From Burkholderia vietnamiensis LMG 10929 (GTDB taxonomy: Bacteria; Pseudomonadota; Gammaproteobacteria; Burkholderiales; Burkholderiaceae): a DNA stretch of 64,000 nucleotides. The position numbers were made by a program, and so were the translations under genes. This document shows positions 55,152 through 64,000 of this stretch, in pieces. The number at the start of each line of letters is the position of its first letter. The first letter of the stretch is position 1. Location of the stretch: assembly GCF_000959445.1 (NCBI RefSeq), contig NZ_CP009631.1, positions 62,001 to 126,000 on the forward strand. The letters run 5' to 3'. The notes beneath the pieces were generated by a model. The model saw only the letters and a program-made list of their open reading frames with translations. It was not told where the DNA came from and ran no database searches.

Positions 55152-56645
55152 ATGAACGCTTCCGTCGAACTGTCGAGCGCGATGCGCGCGCAGCGCCAGC
55201 GCGAAATCGTGCAGGCGCTGATGGCCGTGCTGCCGACCCATTGCCTGCTGTACCGCGACGAAGACACCGCCGCGTACGAATGCGACGGCCTGTCGGCGTA
55301 TCGCCGGCTGCCGCTCGCGGTGGCGCTGCCGGAAACCGAATCGCAGGTGCAGCGCATCGTGCAGATCTGCCGCCGCATGGAAGTGCCGATCGTGCCGCGC
55401 GGCGCGGGCACGAGCCTGTCGGGCGGCGCGCTGCCGATCGCGAACGGCGTCGTGCTGTCGCTCGCGCGCTTCACTCGGATCGTCGAAGTCGATCCGTACG
55501 CGCGCACGGCGACCGTCCAGCCCGGCGTGCGCAACCTCGCGATTTCCGAGGCGGCCGCGCCGTACGGGCTGTATTACGCGCCCGATCCGTCGTCGCAGAT
55601 CGCCTGCACGATCGGCGGCAACGTCGCGGAGAATTCGGGCGGCGTCCACTGCCTGAAGTACGGGCTGACGGTGCACAACGTGATGCGCGTGCGCGCGGTC
55701 ACGATGGACGGCGAGATCGTCGAGTTCGGCTCGCTCGGGCTCGACACGCCGGGCCTCGACCTGCTCGCGGTGATGATCGGCAGCGAAGGGATGTTCGCGA
55801 TCGTCACCGAAGTGACGGTGAAGCTGATCCCGAAGCCGCAGACCGCGCAGCTCGTGATGGCGAGCTTCGACGACGTCGTGAAGGGCGGCGAGGCGGTCGC
55901 CGCGATCATCGCGTCGGGCATCATCCCGGCCGGGCTCGAGATGATGGACAAGCCGGCCACGCAGGCGGTCGAGGCGTTCACGCACGCCGGCTACGACGTC
56001 GACGCGAAGGCGATCCTGCTGTGCGAATCCGACGGCACGCCCGAGGAAGTCGCGGAGGAGATCGTCCGCATGACGGCCGTGCTGCGCGAGCACGGCGCGA
56101 CGCGCATCCAGGTGTCGCGCAACGAGAGCGAGCGGCTGCGCTTCTGGTCGGGCCGCAAGAACGCGTTCCCGGCCGCCGGCCGCATCTCGGCCGACTATTA
56201 CTGCATGGACGGCACCGTGCCGCGCCGCGCGATCGGGCCGCTGCTCGCGCGCATCGAGCAGCTCGAGACACGCTACGGGTTGCGCTGCATCAACGTATTC
56301 CATGCCGGCGACGGCAACATGCATCCGCTGATCCTCTACAACGCGAACGATCCCGAGCAGTTGCACCGCGCCGAGCAGTTCGGTGCGGAGATCCTCGAAT
56401 GCTGCGTGGAATTCGGCGGCAGCGTCACCGGCGAGCACGGCGTCGGCATCGAAAAGCTCAATTCGATGTGCGTGCAGTTCTCGCCGCAGGAGCGCGACGC
56501 GTTCTTCGCGGTCAAGCGCGCGTTCGATCCGGCCGGGCTGCTCAACCCCGACAAGGGCATCCCGACCCGCGCGCGCTGCGCCGAGTACGGCCGTCAGCAC
56601 GTGCGCGGCGGGCTGCTGCCGCATCCCGACCTGCCGCGCTTCTGA
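55152..56645 (+). CDS. glcD: Glycolate oxidase FAD subunit GlcD
   Basis: A 497-residue FAD subunit with VPRGAGTSLSGGALPIANG, DPSSQIACTIGGNVAENSGG and the C-terminal GDGNMHPLILYN and GEHGVGIEKLNSM. GlcD with GlcE and GlcF oxidises glycolate to glyoxylate at the membrane. It follows a related oxidase gene and leads glcE and glcF. AGGAGA precedes the ATG. The gap to glcE is 118 bases. Confidence 0.92.
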   Translation: MNASVELSSAMRAQRQREIVQALMAVLPTHCLLYRDEDTAAYECDGLSAYRRLPLAVALPETESQVQRIVQICRRMEVPIVPRGAGTSLSGGALPIANGVVLSLARFTRIVEVDPYARTATVQPGVRNLAISEAAAPYGLYYAPDPSSQIACTIGGNVAENSGGVHCLKYGLTVHNVMRVRAVTMDGEIVEFGSLGLDTPGLDLLAVMIGSEGMFAIVTEVTVKLIPKPQTAQLVMASFDDVVKGGEAVAAIIASGIIPAGLEMMDKPATQAVEAFTHAGYDVDAKAILLCESDGTPEEVAEEIVRMTAVLREHGATRIQVSRNESERLRFWSGRKNAFPAAGRISADYYCMDGTVPRRAIGPLLARIEQLETRYGLRCINVFHAGDGNMHPLILYNANDPEQLHRAEQFGAEILECCVEFGGSVTGEHGVGIEKLNSMCVQFSPQERDAFFAVKRAFDPAGLLNPDKGIPTRARCAEYGRQHVRGGLLPHPDLPRF

Positions 56646-56763
56646 GCGGCGCGCGCCGTGCGGAGGCCCGGCGTGCGCGCGTCGGGGCGTTAGGGATAGT
56701 CGCGATGTGGATTCGCGCCACCCCGGTACAATCGACCGGACAACAACGAGGCAGCAACGGAAC

Positions 56764-57852
56764 ATGGAAGAGGACGACATCGTCGCCGGATGGGCCGAGC
56801 GCGTGCGCGCCGCCAGCGCCGACGGGCGGCCGCTGCGGGTCCGCGGCGGCGGCACCAAGGACTGGTACGGCCAGACGCTGGACGGCGAAATACTCGACAC
56901 GCGCGCGTTTCAAGGCGTCGTGTCGTACGACCCGGCCGAGCTCGTCGTCACGGTGCGCGCGGGCACGCCGCTCGCGCAGCTCGAAGCCGTCCTCGCCGAG
57001 CGCGGCCAGATGCTGCCGTTCGAGCCGCCGCACTTCGGCCGCGCGGCCACCGTCGGCGGCTGCATCGCGGCCGGTCTCGCCGGCCCGCGGCGCGCGGCCT
57101 GCGGCGCGCCGCGCGACTTCGTGCTCGGCGTCACGCTGATGAACGGGCGCGGCGAAGTGCTGCGCTTCGGCGGGCAGGTCGTGAAGAACGTCGCCGGCTA
57201 CGACGTGTCGCGCCTGATGGCCGGCGCGCTCGGCACGCTCGGGCTGATGCTCGAGCTGTCGATCAAGGTGCTGCCGGTGCCGGTCGCCGAAGTCACGCTG
57301 AAGTTCGAGATGACGGCCACCGACGCGGTGCGCAAGCTCAACGAATGGGGCGGCCATCCGCTGCCGGTGAGCGCGAGCGGCTGGCGCAACGGCACGCTGG
57401 TGCTGCGGCTGTCCGGCGCGGAAGCGGCGGTCAAGTCGGCGAAGACGCTGCTCGGCGGCGAAGTCGTCGATGCGGTCGAAGCCGAGCGCTTCTGGGCCGG
57501 CCTGCGCGAGCACACCGATCCGTTCTTCAACGGCATTCCGCCCGGCTATGCGCTGTGGCGCCTGTCGCTGCCGTCGATCACCGAGCCGATGCACCTGGCC
57601 GGCAACCAGCTGATGGAATGGGGCGGCGCGCAGCGCTGGTGGATCACCGACGCCGATGCGCAGACGGTGCGCATGAGCGCGAAGCAGGCCGGCGGCCACG
57701 CGACGCTGTTCCGCGCGGGCGATTCCTACGACCGCAGCGCCGGCGTGTTCACGCCGCTGCCCGCGCCGCTGATGAAGATCCACCGCGGGCTGAAGGCCGC
57801 GTTCGATCCGGCGCGCATCTTCAACCGCGGCAGGCTCTACCCCGATCTCTGA
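56764..57852 (+). CDS. glcE: Glycolate oxidase FAD-binding subunit GlcE
   Basis: The 362-residue second FAD-binding subunit of glycolate oxidase is shorter than GlcD. It has the FAD loop LPFEPPHFGRAATVGGCIAAGL and GGQVVKNVAGYDVSRLMAGALG, plus the C-terminal FDPARIFNRGRLYPDL. The frame stays open upstream to 56383, but ATG 56764 gives the normal start. It is followed 1 base later by glcF, so translation is probably coupled. Confidence 0.92.
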   Translation: MEEDDIVAGWAERVRAASADGRPLRVRGGGTKDWYGQTLDGEILDTRAFQGVVSYDPAELVVTVRAGTPLAQLEAVLAERGQMLPFEPPHFGRAATVGGCIAAGLAGPRRAACGAPRDFVLGVTLMNGRGEVLRFGGQVVKNVAGYDVSRLMAGALGTLGLMLELSIKVLPVPVAEVTLKFEMTATDAVRKLNEWGGHPLPVSASGWRNGTLVLRLSGAEAAVKSAKTLLGGEVVDAVEAERFWAGLREHTDPFFNGIPPGYALWRLSLPSITEPMHLAGNQLMEWGGAQRWWITDADAQTVRMSAKQAGGHATLFRAGDSYDRSAGVFTPLPAPLMKIHRGLKAAFDPARIFNRGRLYPDL

Positions 57853-57853
57853 G

Positions 57854-59080
57854 ATGCAAACGAACCTCGCCGATTTCATCCGCAACACGGCCGACGGCGA
57901 CGAGGCCGACGCGATCCTGCGCAAGTGCGTGCATTGCGGCTTCTGTACCGCGACGTGTCCGACCTACCAGCTGCTCGGCGACGAACTCGACGGCCCGCGC
58001 GGCCGCATCTACCTGATCAAGCAGATGGTCGAAGGCGCGCCCGTCACGCGCAGCACGCAGCAGCACCTCGACCGCTGCCTCACCTGCCGCAGCTGCGAGA
58101 CGACCTGCCCGTCGGGCGTGCAATACGGCCGGCTCGTCGAAATCGGCCGCAAGCACGTCGAGGCGCAGGTGCAGCGCCCGGCGCAGCAGCGGCTGATGCG
58201 CCGGCTGCTCGCGAGCGTCGTGCCGAACGCGGCGCTGTTCTCGCCGATGATGCGGCTCGGCCAGCACGTGCGGCCGCTGTTGCCGAAACGGCTGCGCGAC
58301 AAGGTGCCGCCGCGCACGCGGCTGCTCGAGTGGCCGCAGCAGCCGCATGCGCGCAAGATGCTGATGCTCGGCGGCTGCGTGCAGCCGTCGATGCTGCCGA
58401 ACATCAACATCGCGACCGCACGCGTGCTGGATGCGCTCGGCATCGAGACGGTCGTCGCGCCGGACGCCGGCTGCTGCGGCGCGATCCGGCTGCACCTGAA
58501 CTATCACGACGACGCGCTCGACGACGCGCGCCGCAACATCGACGCGTGGTGGCCGCATGTCGAGCAAGGCGCCGAGGCGATCGTGATGAACGCATCGGGA
58601 TGCGGCGCGACGGTGCTCGAATACGCGCACCTGCTGCGCGACGACCCGGCCTATGCGGAGAAGGCGCAGCGCATCGTCGCGCTCACGCGCGACATCTCCG
58701 ACGTGCTGCTCGCGTCCGAGGCCGAGCTGGCGACGCTCGCGCGACGCCGCGCGATCCATACCGTCGCGTACCACCCGCCGTGCACGCTGCAGCATGGCCA
58801 GCAGTCGCGCGGCAAGGTCGAGCGCCTGCTCGAGACGCTCGGCATCGACGTGCGGCTGCCGGTCGACAGCCATCTGTGCTGCGGGTCGGCCGGCACCTAT
58901 TCGCTGACCCAGCCGTCGCTGTCGTACCGGCTGCGCAAGCAGAAGCTGCTGAAGCTGCAGGCGCTCGAACCGCAGATGATCGTATCCGGCAACGTCGGCT
59001 GCATCGCGCACCTGCAAAGCGGCACGCAGATTCCGGTCGTGCACTGGGTGCAGCTCGTCGAGCATCTGCTGTACGGCTGA
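57854..59080 (+). CDS. glcF: Glycolate oxidase iron-sulfur subunit GlcF
   Basis: A 408-residue protein with two 4Fe-4S binding sets, C25-x2-C28-x2-C31-x3-C35 (CVHCGFCTATCP) and C75-x2-C78-x2-C81-x3-C85 (CLTCRSCETTCP). Two CCG domains follow, with CCGAIRLHLNYH, HPPCTLQHGQ and CCGSAGTYSLTQ. It passes electrons from the flavin subunits to the quinone pool. The upstream oxidase at 53705 may share it. Confidence 0.95.
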   Translation: MQTNLADFIRNTADGDEADAILRKCVHCGFCTATCPTYQLLGDELDGPRGRIYLIKQMVEGAPVTRSTQQHLDRCLTCRSCETTCPSGVQYGRLVEIGRKHVEAQVQRPAQQRLMRRLLASVVPNAALFSPMMRLGQHVRPLLPKRLRDKVPPRTRLLEWPQQPHARKMLMLGGCVQPSMLPNINIATARVLDALGIETVVAPDAGCCGAIRLHLNYHDDALDDARRNIDAWWPHVEQGAEAIVMNASGCGATVLEYAHLLRDDPAYAEKAQRIVALTRDISDVLLASEAELATLARRRAIHTVAYHPPCTLQHGQQSRGKVERLLETLGIDVRLPVDSHLCCGSAGTYSLTQPSLSYRLRKQKLLKLQALEPQMIVSGNVGCIAHLQSGTQIPVVHWVQLVEHLLYG

Positions 59081-59144
59081 CGCGAGCGGCGGCCCGCTGC
59101 GGCGCGGCGCGCCGTCCGCCTGCCGTCCGTCCGCGTGCCGTCCG

Positions 59145-59150
59145 TATAAT
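59145..59150 (+). promoter_or_regulatory. TATAAT -10 element upstream of yggS
   Basis: A perfect TATAAT about 73 bases before the yggS ATG; three copies of GCCGTCCG precede it (near 59111, 59122 and 59137). No matching -35 was found. Confidence 0.45.
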
Positions 59151-59222
59151 GGGCGCTTTGCTGCGGCGCATGCGGTGCCGCAGCGCGCCGTCTCCGCTTC
59201 AGTGCCAGCTTCCGTGCCCGTC

Positions 59223-59921
59223 ATGTCCGATCTCGCCGCCCGCCTCGACTCCGTTCACCGCCGCATCGCCGACGCCGCCCGCGCAGCCGGCCGCGATCCC
59301 GCGACCGTCTCGCTGCTCGCCGTGTCGAAGACCTTCCCCGCCGACGACGTGCGCGCCGCGCACGCGGCCGGACAACGCGCGTTCGGCGAGAACTACGTCC
59401 AGGAATCGATCGACAAGATCGACGCGCTCGCCGACCTGCGCAGCGCGCTCGAATGGCATTTCATCGGGCCGCTGCAGTCGAACAAGACGCGCGCGGTGGC
59501 CGAGCGCTTCGACTGGGTTCATTCGGTCGACCGGCTGAAGATCGCGCAACGCCTGTCCGAACAGCGCCCGCCGCAGTTGCCGCCGCTGAACGTGTGCATC
59601 CAGGTCAACATCAGCGGCGAGGAATCGAAGAGCGGCGTCGCGCCGGCCGACGTGGCCGAGCTCGCACGCGCGGTCGCCGCGCTGCCGGCGCTGCGGCTGC
59701 GCGGCCTGATGGCGATCCCCGAGCCGGCCGGCGATACCGATGCGCAACGCGCGCCGCATCGCGCGCTGCACGCGCTGTTCGACACGCTGCGCGCGCACGG
59801 GCTGGCCCTCGACACGCTGTCGATGGGCATGTCCGCGGATCTCGAAGCGGCGGTGCTCGAAGGCGCGACGATCGTGCGCGTCGGCACCGCGATCTTCGGC
59901 GCGCGCGACTATTCGCACTGA
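59223..59921 (+). CDS. yggS: YggS family PLP homeostasis protein
   Basis: A 232-residue fold-type III PLP-binding protein (PLPHP) with the lysine at K36 in [16 protein letters not shown], then [25 protein letters not shown] and the C-terminal [13 protein letters not shown]. It buffers PLP and influences amino acid pools. I start at ATG 59223 (MSDLAARLD); the upstream ATG at 59175 adds 16 non-conserved residues. It precedes proC by 45 bases, a standard pair. Confidence 0.94.
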   Translation: MSDLAARLDSVHRRIADAARAAGRDPATVSLLAVSKTFPADDVRAAHAAGQRAFGENYVQESIDKIDALADLRSALEWHFIGPLQSNKTRAVAERFDWVHSVDRLKIAQRLSEQRPPQLPPLNVCIQVNISGEESKSGVAPADVAELARAVAALPALRLRGLMAIPEPAGDTDAQRAPHRALHALFDTLRAHGLALDTLSMGMSADLEAAVLEGATIVRVGTAIFGARDYSH

Positions 59922-59966
59922 GCGCCGCGCCGCCTTTCCGTTCACTCACTCGCTCAATCCGACATC

Positions 59967-60779
59967 ATGAAAATCGCATTCATCGGCGGCGGCAACATGG
60001 CCGCGGCCCTGATCGGCGGGCTCGTCAAGCGCGGCGTCGCCGCCGACGGCCTGTACGCCATCGACGTCAACGAGGACGTGCGCGCGCGTGCCGCGCAGCA
60101 GTTCGGGATCCGCACCGGCGCGGCCGTCGACGCGACGCTCGCCGATTACGACGCGATCGTGCTCGCGGTGAAGCCGCAGGTGCTGAAGGAGGTCGCGCAG
60201 GCGCTCGCGCCGCACCTGAAGTCGCAGCTGGTGATCAGCATCGCGGCCGGCATCCGCGGCGCCGACCTCGCGCGCTGGCTCGGCGGCTACACGCGTGTCG
60301 TGCGCACGATGCCGAACACACCGGCGCTGGTCGGCATGGGCGTGACGGGCCTCGCGGCGCTGCCGGGCGTCGACGCGACCGGTCGCGAACTGGCGTCGAG
60401 CGTGCTCGGCGCGGTCGGCGAGATCGTCTGGTTCGACGATGAAGCGCAGCTCGACGCGGTCACCGCGATCTCGGGCAGCGGGCCGGCCTACGTGTTCTAT
60501 TTCATCGAAGCGCTGCAGGAGGCCGCCCGCCGCCTCGGCCTGAACGACGAACAGGGCCGCGCGCTCGCGGTCGCGACGTTCGCCGGCGCCGCGCAGCTGG
60601 CCGCGCAGTCGGGCGAGCCGGCGAGCGTGCTGCGCGAGCGCGTGACGTCGAAAGGCGGCACGACGGCCGCCGCGCTCGCGTCGTTCGACGCGCAGCAGGT
60701 GAAGGAAGCGATCGTGCGCGGCGCGCTCGCTGCGCACGCGCGCGCGCAGGAAATGGGCGACGAGCTCGGCCGCGCGTAA
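59967..60779 (+). CDS. proC: Pyrroline-5-carboxylate reductase
   Basis: A 270-residue enzyme of normal length that reduces pyrroline-5-carboxylate to proline with NAD(P)H. The N-terminal Rossmann motif is AFIGGGNMAAALIGGL; further blocks are VLAVKPQVLKEV, RTMPNTPALVGMG and the C-terminal SGSGPAYVFYFIEAL ... VTSKGGTTAAAL signature. It is followed by a strong terminator and is convergent with ubiA. Confidence 0.96.
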   Translation: MKIAFIGGGNMAAALIGGLVKRGVAADGLYAIDVNEDVRARAAQQFGIRTGAAVDATLADYDAIVLAVKPQVLKEVAQALAPHLKSQLVISIAAGIRGADLARWLGGYTRVVRTMPNTPALVGMGVTGLAALPGVDATGRELASSVLGAVGEIVWFDDEAQLDAVTAISGSGPAYVFYFIEALQEAARRLGLNDEQGRALAVATFAGAAQLAAQSGEPASVLRERVTSKGGTTAAALASFDAQQVKEAIVRGALAAHARAQEMGDELGRA

Positions 60780-60812
60780 GCGCTGCAGCCTGCGCCGGTT
60801 TCCCGGTGCGCC

Positions 60813-60844
60813 AACAAAAAAGCGGCCTCGGCCGCTTTTTTGTT
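60813..60844. terminator. Bidirectional terminator between proC and ubiA
   Basis: A near-perfect palindrome: AACAAAAAAGCGGCC, TC, GGCCGCTTTTTTGTT. It has A and T runs on the correct sides for both convergent genes. Confidence 0.93.
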
Positions 60845-60902
60845 GCATCGCGCCTTCGCGGCGCCTGCCAGCTCAGGCCGGTTCGGGCCGGTTCACGCCG
60901 GT

Positions 60903-61775
60903 TCAGTTACCGGCCGCACCGGCCACCAGATAGTGCGCGGCGATCCCGGCGAACAGCACGCCGCCAAGCCAGTTGTTGTGCCGGAATGCGGCGAAGCACG
61001 GCATCCGCTCGCGGTCCTTGATCAGCGTGTAGTGATACAGCGCGCAGCCGAGCGCCGCGGCCCAGCCGGCCCAGAACGCGAGCCCGAAGCCGAGCGTCGC
61101 GCCGATCCATGCGTAGATGCCGAGCGTCACCGCATAGCAGAGCATGATGGCCGCGACGTCGAAGCGGCCGAACGTCAGCGCGGACGTGCGGATCCCGATC
61201 TTGATGTCGTCGTCGCGGTCGACCATCGCATATTCGGTGTCGTACGCCACCGACCAGAACACGTTCGCGACCAGCATCACCCACGCGAGCGCCGGTACCG
61301 TGCCCTGCACGGCCGCGAATGCCATCGGGATGCCGAAGCCGAACGCGATGCCGAGGTACGCCTGTGGAATCGCGAAAAAGCGCTTCATGAACGGATACGA
61401 GCCGGCCACGAACAGCGCGACGACCGACAGCTCTTTCGTCAGCGTATTGAGCGGCAGAATCAGCAGGAACGCGACGAACGACAGCACCGCCGCGATCGCG
61501 ACGGCCTCCCATGCGCGGATCTTGCCCGAGGTCAGCGGCCGATCGGCCGTGCGCTTCACGTGACGATCGAAATCGCGGTCGGCATAGTCGTTCATCGCGC
61601 AGCCGGCCGAGCGCATCAGCAGCGTGCCGAGCGCGAAGATCGCGACCAGCGGCCAGCGCGGACGGCCGTCCGACGCGATCCACAACGCGTTGAGCGTCGG
61701 CCACAGCAGCAGCAGGCTGCCGATCGGCTTGTCCATCCGGACGAGCCGCAGATACAGGGGAAAGCGGGCAAGCAT
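60903..61775 (-). CDS. ubiA: 4-hydroxybenzoate octaprenyltransferase
   Basis: A 290-residue membrane prenyltransferase with the two Asp-rich motifs NDYADRDFD (62-70) and [15 protein letters not shown], and about eight membrane helices. It attaches the polyprenyl tail to 4-hydroxybenzoate in ubiquinone synthesis. ATG 61775 ([17 protein letters not shown]) is the family start; the ATG at 61805 would add 10 residues. Confidence 0.95.
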   Translation of the reverse strand: MLARFPLYLRLVRMDKPIGSLLLLWPTLNALWIASDGRPRWPLVAIFALGTLLMRSAGCAMNDYADRDFDRHVKRTADRPLTSGKIRAWEAVAIAAVLSFVAFLLILPLNTLTKELSVVALFVAGSYPFMKRFFAIPQAYLGIAFGFGIPMAFAAVQGTVPALAWVMLVANVFWSVAYDTEYAMVDRDDDIKIGIRTSALTFGRFDVAAIMLCYAVTLGIYAWIGATLGFGLAFWAGWAAALGCALYHYTLIKDRERMPCFAAFRHNNWLGGVLFAGIAAHYLVAGAAGN

Positions 61776-62203
61776 GGCGAAACACCGGGTAGGGAATCCC
61801 GGCATTTTAGAGCCGAGCGGCGGTCCGCGTCATGTCGCGGTGGGCGGCGAGCCGCCGCAGGATGCGGGTCGGCGGCGCCGCGCGGGCCGTTGCGGCACGG
61901 CGCCGTAATCCGGGGCCGGATCCAGGGACGCAGGCCGGTCGGCATGCGGCGGGTAGGCGCTGGGTAAACCGAAAGCCTCGGACGACGCCGGCCGCGCGCT
62001 ATACGGCCGGCAGTACGCGGCGGGTGATGGGCGAGCGACCGTACGCAGCCGACTTGACGCTGCCAACTGTACGCAACCGACCGCGCGCAACCGAACGTAC
62101 ACCGGGCGGACCGTACGCACGCGGCTTCACAGAAAACCGACCGTACGCCGCCACCGCCAGGCGACGACCGCACCCGACCGGCGACGGCCCCCGCCCCACC
62201 ACC
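61776..62203. other. Gene-free stretch between ubiA and dps
   Basis: About 428 bases with no supported gene. The part from 62013 to 62172 contains a phased repeat of GTACGC (see the repeat entry). The rest is GC-rich with small hairpins. It should hold the ubiA promoter and the dps terminator, but I could not fix either. Confidence 0.5.
62013..62172. repeat. GTACGC words at about 28-base spacing
   Basis: GTACGC or GTACAC occurs at 62013, 62041, 62069, 62097, 62113 and 62143: steps of 28, 28, 28, 16 and 30 bases. Several units end in GACC or AACC before the next GTAC. The intervening bases are poorly conserved, so this is a degenerate array at best. Confidence 0.55.
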
Positions 62204-62692
62204 TTACGCGAGCAGCGACCGCAGCATCCACGCGGTCTTTTCATGCGTCTGCAGTCGCTGCGTCAGCAGGTCGGCGGTCGGCTCGTCGCGCGCCGCATCG
62301 GCGAGCGGGAAGATCTCGCGCGCGGTGCGCACGACGGTCTCGTGCCCTTCGACGAGCTGCCGGATCATCTCTTCGGCCGCCGGCACGCCGTTCGCTTCCG
62401 GCACCGACGACAGCTTTGCAAAATCGGCGAACGTGCCCGGCGCGACGACGCCGAGCGTGCGAATGCGCTCGGCGACCGAATCGACCGCGAGCCACAGTTC
62501 GTTGTACTGCTCCTCGAACATCAGGTGCAGCGTGTTGAACATCGGACCCGTGACGTTCCAGTGGAAGTTGTGGGTCTTCAGGTACAGCGAAAACGTGTCG
62601 GCGAGCAAACGCGACAGGCCGTCCGCGATCTTCTTGCGGTCCTTGTCGCTGATGCCGATGTTGATCTGCGTGACGTTACCTTTCTTGGCCAT
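62204..62692 (-). CDS. dps: DNA starvation/stationary-phase protection protein Dps
   Basis: A 162-residue mini-ferritin with the ferroxidase residues in [20 protein letters not shown] and [15 protein letters not shown] (His44, His56, Asp71, Glu75). A Lys-rich N-terminus (MAKKGN) may contact DNA. Dps stores iron, consumes hydrogen peroxide and coats DNA. Start is ATG 62692, with GGAGTC upstream. It lies downstream of katG and a 49-codon ORF on the same strand, fitting oxidative-stress control. Confidence 0.95.
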   Translation of the reverse strand: MAKKGNVTQINIGISDKDRKKIADGLSRLLADTFSLYLKTHNFHWNVTGPMFNTLHLMFEEQYNELWLAVDSVAERIRTLGVVAPGTFADFAKLSSVPEANGVPAAEEMIRQLVEGHETVVRTAREIFPLADAARDEPTADLLTQRLQTHEKTAWMLRSLLA

Positions 62693-62815
62693 CTTCGAGA
62701 CTCCTTGTTCGAAACGTTGAACCGACGAAAGCGCGCGCAATCCGCATGCCGCATGCCGCGTCGCGGGCATCCGGGCGCGACTTGCCAGTCTAGCGCGATG
62801 AGCGAATCGTTGCGC

Positions 62816-62965
62816 TCAGTGTCCCGCCCCGAGCGACGCGAGCGCGTGCAGCGCCTGCGTGGCCAGCTCGGCCGCGCCGCCGATGACGATCGCGAACCCG
62901 AAGACGCGCCGTACCAGCTCGGCCGGCGTATATGCTGCGCGCATGTTGAGGATCATTTGCGTCAT
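62816..62965 (-). CDS. Small membrane protein between katG and dps
   Basis: A 49-residue ORF from ATG 62965 with an excellent ribosome site (GAAGGAGAAACGACC before the ATG). The product MTQMILNMRAAYTPAELVRR leads into one hydrophobic segment (VFGFAIVIGGAAELATQALHALA). No family is recognised. It lies after the katG terminator and 123 bases before dps on the same strand, so it may have its own promoter or a shared role in stress. Confidence 0.65.
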   Translation of the reverse strand: MTQMILNMRAAYTPAELVRRVFGFAIVIGGAAELATQALHALASLGAGH

Positions 62966-63005
62966 GGTCGTTTCTCCTTCGACAAGACCAGATGGTGAAT
63001 CGGAA

Positions 63006-63034
63006 GAAAAAACGGCCGGTCGTGCGACCGGCCG
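63006..63034 (-). terminator. Intrinsic terminator of katG
   Basis: CGGCCGGTCG, TG, CGACCGGCCG (63013-63034) with a run of T after it on the minus strand. It separates katG from the 49-codon ORF. Confidence 0.88.
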
Positions 63035-63073
63035 CTTCACGTTGCAACGCGACGGGCTATCGCGTCACGATGC

Positions 63074-64000
<927 letters not shown>

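Overview
This 64 kb window has very high G+C (about two thirds, with near-saturated G/C at third codon positions). Its gene set and order match the main chromosome of a betaproteobacterium, most likely Burkholderia and probably the B. cepacia complex. The assignment rests on familiar blocks: ybgC-tolQRAB-pal-cpoB beside tRNA-Lys; grpE-thioredoxin-dnaK-dnaJ with hrcA nearby; mutL-miaA; purM/hda-pcnB-folK-panB; glnE/YhdP/nitrilase/tldD; and glcDEF. It is a housekeeping region. I see no insertion sequence, prophage or CRISPR array.

Layout. 1-1764: start of a 1-Cys peroxiredoxin, then three small membrane or stress proteins of the YqjD/YqjE type. 1817-4733 (-): five type IV minor pilin genes (fimT, pilV, pilW, pilX, pilE). 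4899-6632 (-): nrdR and glyA, with a ZTP-type riboswitch in the glyA leader. 7051-13584: a short-chain dehydrogenase, the Tol-Pal operon and tRNA-Lys(UUU). 14190-17489: an AhpD-like protein, a YafJ-type amidotransferase, an AT-rich gap, cysC and a DedA protein. 17664-27584: mutL-miaA, a SnoaL-like protein, purM, hda, a HAD phosphatase, pcnB, folK, a deoxynucleoside kinase and panB. 27676-34215 (-): a pabB-pabC fusion, dnaJ, dnaK, a thioredoxin-like gene and grpE. 34543-40037: a small secreted ORF, an S4 RNA-binding protein, hemH, hrcA, nadK and recN. 40090-40305: a 5-bp-phased repeat array. 40436-50115: glnE, a giant YhdP/AsmA-like protein, a nitrilase-family hydrolase and tldD. 50190-51584: an aromatic leader peptide with attenuator, then aroG. 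51715-53564 (-): hmp flavohemoglobin and a PduO-type cobalamin adenosyltransferase. 53705-59080: four lactate/glycolate oxidase genes. 59223-64000: yggS, proC, ubiA, dps, a 49-codon ORF and the 3' part of katG.

Functional themes are envelope integrity (Tol-Pal, YhdP, DedA), proteostasis (DnaK system with sigma-32-like promoters), one-carbon, folate and purine supply (glyA under ZTP control, purM, folK, pabBC, panB), aromatic supply (attenuated aroG), DNA maintenance (mutL, recN, hda) and oxidative or nitrosative defence (peroxiredoxin, hmp, dps, katG). The most notable regulatory finding is the leader before aroG. It encodes a 21-residue peptide with seven consecutive aromatic residues, and its RNA can form mutually exclusive 1:2, 2:3 and 3:4 helices ending in an intrinsic terminator.
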